From: Populus alba
Taxonomy: Eukaryota; Streptophyta; Magnoliopsida; Malpighiales; Salicaceae
Direction of reading: 5' to 3'
Length of the DNA: 64,000 nucleotides
Assembly: GCF_005239225.2 (NCBI RefSeq)
Contig: NC_133290.1
Location: forward strand, 12,160,204-12,224,203
The number at the start of each line of letters is the position of its first letter. Within the stretch, counting starts at the first letter, position 1. Under the pieces are notes generated by a model. That model was not told the origin of the DNA, ran no database searches, and saw only the letters and a list, made by a program, of their open reading frames with translations. A program made the translations under genes and the position numbers. Shown one piece after another: positions 61,401-64,000 of this stretch.

Positions 61401-62673
61401 AGCTGCTACGTATCCATTTGAAGTTGTGCGGAGACAGCTTCAAATGCAAGTCCGGGCAACAAAGATGAGTGCACTGGCAACTTGCATAAAGATAGTTGAG
61501 CAAGGAGGCATTCCTGCTCTTTATGCAGGTTTAATTCCCAGCCTATTGCAGGTATGACGATGCATAACTTCTGTGTACATGAACTGTTCCTTTATTTTAT
61601 GAAGTTTCTAGCTTTAGATGATGGTCCAGAGAGTTTGCGGTTGAATGCAGTTTTCAAACCATAAAGCAGTTGCCGCTTAACTTTCTCATTAAGCCTGAAA
61701 ACTGCTTTGTTTTGACTGGTTGTGGTTCTGTCCCGCCATTTTTTGTACTGCATAGCTCATCGAATTAGACCTTAATATAATCCCTCTAGGTGAAGGCACC
61801 ATGTTTTGTACTTGCATAGCTCCTCGAATTAGACCTTAATATAATCCCTCTAGGTGAAGGCACCATGTTTTGCACTGCATAGCTCCTCGAATTAGACCTT
61901 TAATATTGCTCCTGTAGGTCAAGGCAGATGGTTACCTTTATTGTTCAAGTCATATACATGAGCCATGATGTTTTCTACTGTAATCTCAACAATTAAATCA
62001 TCTTCAAGGGCCATTGAAAGGAAATTTACTGAATAATGGTAGAAAATAGCAAGTCTCTTTGGTATTTGCCTCTACTACAACCCCACTTTCACAATCATGT
62101 ACCTTAGGAACTTCTGATTTATCCAATCACACATCATTTTTCATGTCGTCTTCTTAGGAGGGCAAGTGTGTATTGATTACTGTCAGCTGCTTTCTAGCCC
62201 CACCTTCCCGGCTACTATTCAAAGCTTCTTATCTCGTTCAAATTCCTAATATGTCCATGAACAAAACAGTTTTTAAACAATGAGAAATCAGAATCTAGGA
62301 TACGTAACTGTGTTGTGTCAAGATATTTTGTTTTGGATTTGGCGGCTTTAGTTGCCGGAACTAGCTGTTGCGATTTATTTTTTTCAATATTTAAAATTTG
62401 AAAAAAGTTGAAATAAATCACTTAATTAGCTTAAGTTTGAAACGTTGATGAAATATTCTCATATGAAATTAATCTGGGACCTGCTAATTGTTCACATCTT
62501 TATTACATTCCTGGCTCTTTGGAGCTCTCCATAATTCATATCGAATCCTATTGTTCTCAACCCTTTCCAACCCATGTTTTTTCCCCCCGAACCTGCAGGT
62601 TTTACCATCAGCTGCAATAAGTTACTTTGTATACGAGTTCATGAAGATAGTGCTCAAAGTCGAGTCAACATAG
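58409..62673 (+). CDS. BTL3: BT1-like mitochondrial carrier (adenine-nucleotide type), 4 exons, 433 aa
   Basis: Exons are 58409-58866, 59579-59882, 61087-61551 and 62599-62673. They sum to 1302 bases including the stop, in phase with GT-AG borders. An N-terminal extension of about 140 residues (MYGQDHRFFASLFKD, a conserved GGLFLDH phrase, later acidic) precedes the carrier fold. The three carrier repeats each show Px[DE]xx[KR]: PLERLK (158-163), PMDTIR (251-256) and PFEVVR (364-369), each at the end of an odd-numbered helix. Between them are GFWKGNFVNILRTAPFKSIN and FFSLYKGLLPSLVAMAPSGA. BT1-type carriers move adenine nucleotides across plastid or mitochondrial inner membranes, and the family resemblance is to Arabidopsis BTL3 (At5g64970 by memory). 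I chose ATG 58409; the upstream in-frame codon at 58337 is GTG. Introns 1 and 3 contain local duplications. Organelle targeting cannot be decided by eye. Confidence 0.92.
59262..59341 (+). repeat. 39-bp tandem duplication in carrier intron 1
   Basis: AATCTTTATTAAGAGTTCTC TATGATAATTGCTCAACTT occurs twice in direct succession (starting 59263 and 59302), essentially identical. This suggests a recent event. Confidence 0.92.
61741..61925 (+). repeat. Three-copy ~64-bp tandem repeat in carrier intron 3
   Basis: Units start near 61741, 61804 and 61868, with TTTTGTACTGCATAGCTC, CGAATTAGACCTTAATATAA and CCCTCTAGGTGAAGGCACC. The first two are nearly identical over the AGACCTT...GGCACCATG part. The third diverges at its end. 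Confidence 0.92.
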
Positions 62674-64000
62674 ACAAAGCCCTGGAGGGGGCTGATGTTT
62701 CTGAAGTTCATGGTGTCTCAAGTGGTGTTTTCCGGGACCGTTTGGACCATTCTAATATACCTTGTGTACTGTTTTTTTTCAACAGAACTGAGGGAAAATA
62801 ACCCTCCATTGGTTTCCAGCCTTTCCCTGGCATTTTTACAAGGAGAAGTGAAAGGGAAAATCTGAGTTTAGTATAAAAGAAAATGGGAGAGAAAAAGGCA
62901 TTTAATGCACATTTACTTGCACGTTAAAAGCCCTGTCCATGTTGCTTAGGAAATAGAAATCAATCTTGCAATTGTTGCTGACTTTTCATGGATTGTCGAT
63001 TGCAATCACCGAAAGTTGAAACCCTCTGTTGAGAAGTAGAGAGTTGAATGCATTTCAGTTGACTTTTGAAATAAAGATAACTCATCTAATCTGACAATTG
63101 TATATTGAAAATTGTATTCAATCAATATCAAGATATTTTATAATATAAAACAAAACATTAGGATATTTTATAGTATGAAATAAGATATGTATATGATAGT
63201 ATTTATTGAATTTATTTATTTAAATAAAATAAATAAATCTATATTCTAAAAAACTCATAATTTAAAATATAAACACAAATAAAACATGAAAATATTTTAT
63301 AATATAATATAATATAAAATAAGATATGTATATGATTGTATTTATTTATTTAAATAAATAATAGATAAATTTATATTGTAAAAAATTCATGATTTAAAAT
63401 ATAAATACAAATAAAATTGATTAAAAAAATTTATATTATAAAAAATATTATATAAGACCGAATATATCAGCAATATAATTTAAAAATAAATATTTTTATT
63501 TTAAAAAATAAACTTCATCTGTATAAAAAAATTATAAATGAATTAGAATAATATCTTGAAAAATAAAATAAAAACAAAACAACTCAAAAAAAATGCTTAT
63601 ATTAAAAAAAAACATGTAAAAATTGTAATTTAGATCATGAGACCGGGATAAATCTATAGAAAAAACTTGAAGATAATCACAAAATTAATATTAAAAAAAA
63701 CTTCTATAAAACAATAAAATTATATGAAGTTGGATTTCCAACAAATTAAATATTAAAAGATGAAACCATTAAAAATTTTAAAAAAATGAGGACCGAAATG
63801 GAAAAGCAAACTTATAAACAAATTGACTAAATTGAAAAAATTAAAAATTTTATAAATGAAAATAAAATAAAATTAGAGGTTTAATTTTTTTGGATCAAAT
63901 AGGACAGATAATTTTACTATAACCCAAGATATATTTTACTGAATATTAAGCTACAATAAAAACACTCATATTATTTAGTTTTTTAAGCAATATTCTCTGA
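62674..64000. other. 3' flank of the carrier gene and AT-rich intergenic
   Basis: The first few hundred bases are probably 3' untranslated (an AATAAAG word lies near 63070). From about 63100 to the end the DNA is A/T-rich, with ATAAAATAAGATATGTATATGA-type words repeated around 63178 and 63317. No gene seen. Confidence 0.45.

Overview
This is a plant nuclear window, about two-thirds A+T, with genes interrupted by many short exons, GT-AG introns and dense non-autonomous transposons. Gene structures, the SINE types and the Tourist/hAT-like MITEs look like a woody rosid. Poplar or willow (Salicaceae) is my best guess, but that rests on recognition rather than on a search.

Five intact protein genes can be assembled exon by exon with consistent reading phase. 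(1) 10851-15145 (+): a TLDc-domain protein of 375 aa in 8 exons. (2) 20039-23613 (+): a ROCK1-type nucleotide-sugar transporter of 327 aa in 7 exons, ending in a dilysine ER-retrieval signal. (3) 33982-29998 (-): a DOT3-like NPH3/BTB protein of 622 aa in 6 exons. (4) 45824-41132 (-): an unnamed tail-anchored-type membrane protein of 261 aa in 7 exons; one intron appears to be GC-AG and another contains a 706-bp fold-back transposon. (5) 58409-62673 (+): a BT1-like mitochondrial carrier (BTL3 type) of 433 aa in 4 exons. Between genes 2 and 3, at 28961-29450, lies a broken copy of a nuclear gene for a mitochondrial-type ribosomal protein L23. It has two stops and one frameshift.

The rest is intergenic sequence. 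It holds a badly decayed Ty1/copia polyprotein on the minus strand (about 27530 to 24240), several tRNA-derived SINEs (one with clear target-site duplications), a miniature LTR element (TRIM) nested in a three-copy long repeat (15.4-17.6 kb), a Tourist-like MITE with TAA duplications, many hAT-like MITEs, palindromic minisatellites (18.8, 28.1 and 37.8-39.6 kb), and microsatellites.

The genes are not an operon or pathway and work separately: endomembrane nucleotide-sugar transport, vein/phototropin-family scaffolding, adenine-nucleotide transport, and a TLDc protein. Their interest as a group is positional. From memory, Arabidopsis has the TLDc and L23 homologues side by side (At4g39870/At4g39880), and the carrier and ROCK1 homologues close together (At5g64970/At5g65000). 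The window may therefore preserve an ancestral block that Arabidopsis split after duplication. I did not find a new multi-gene system. The most useful leads are the GC-AG/GT competing splice donor, the fold-back MULE, the nested TRIM with an interpretable empty site, the L23 pseudogene, and a possible truncated gene lying head-to-head with the carrier.
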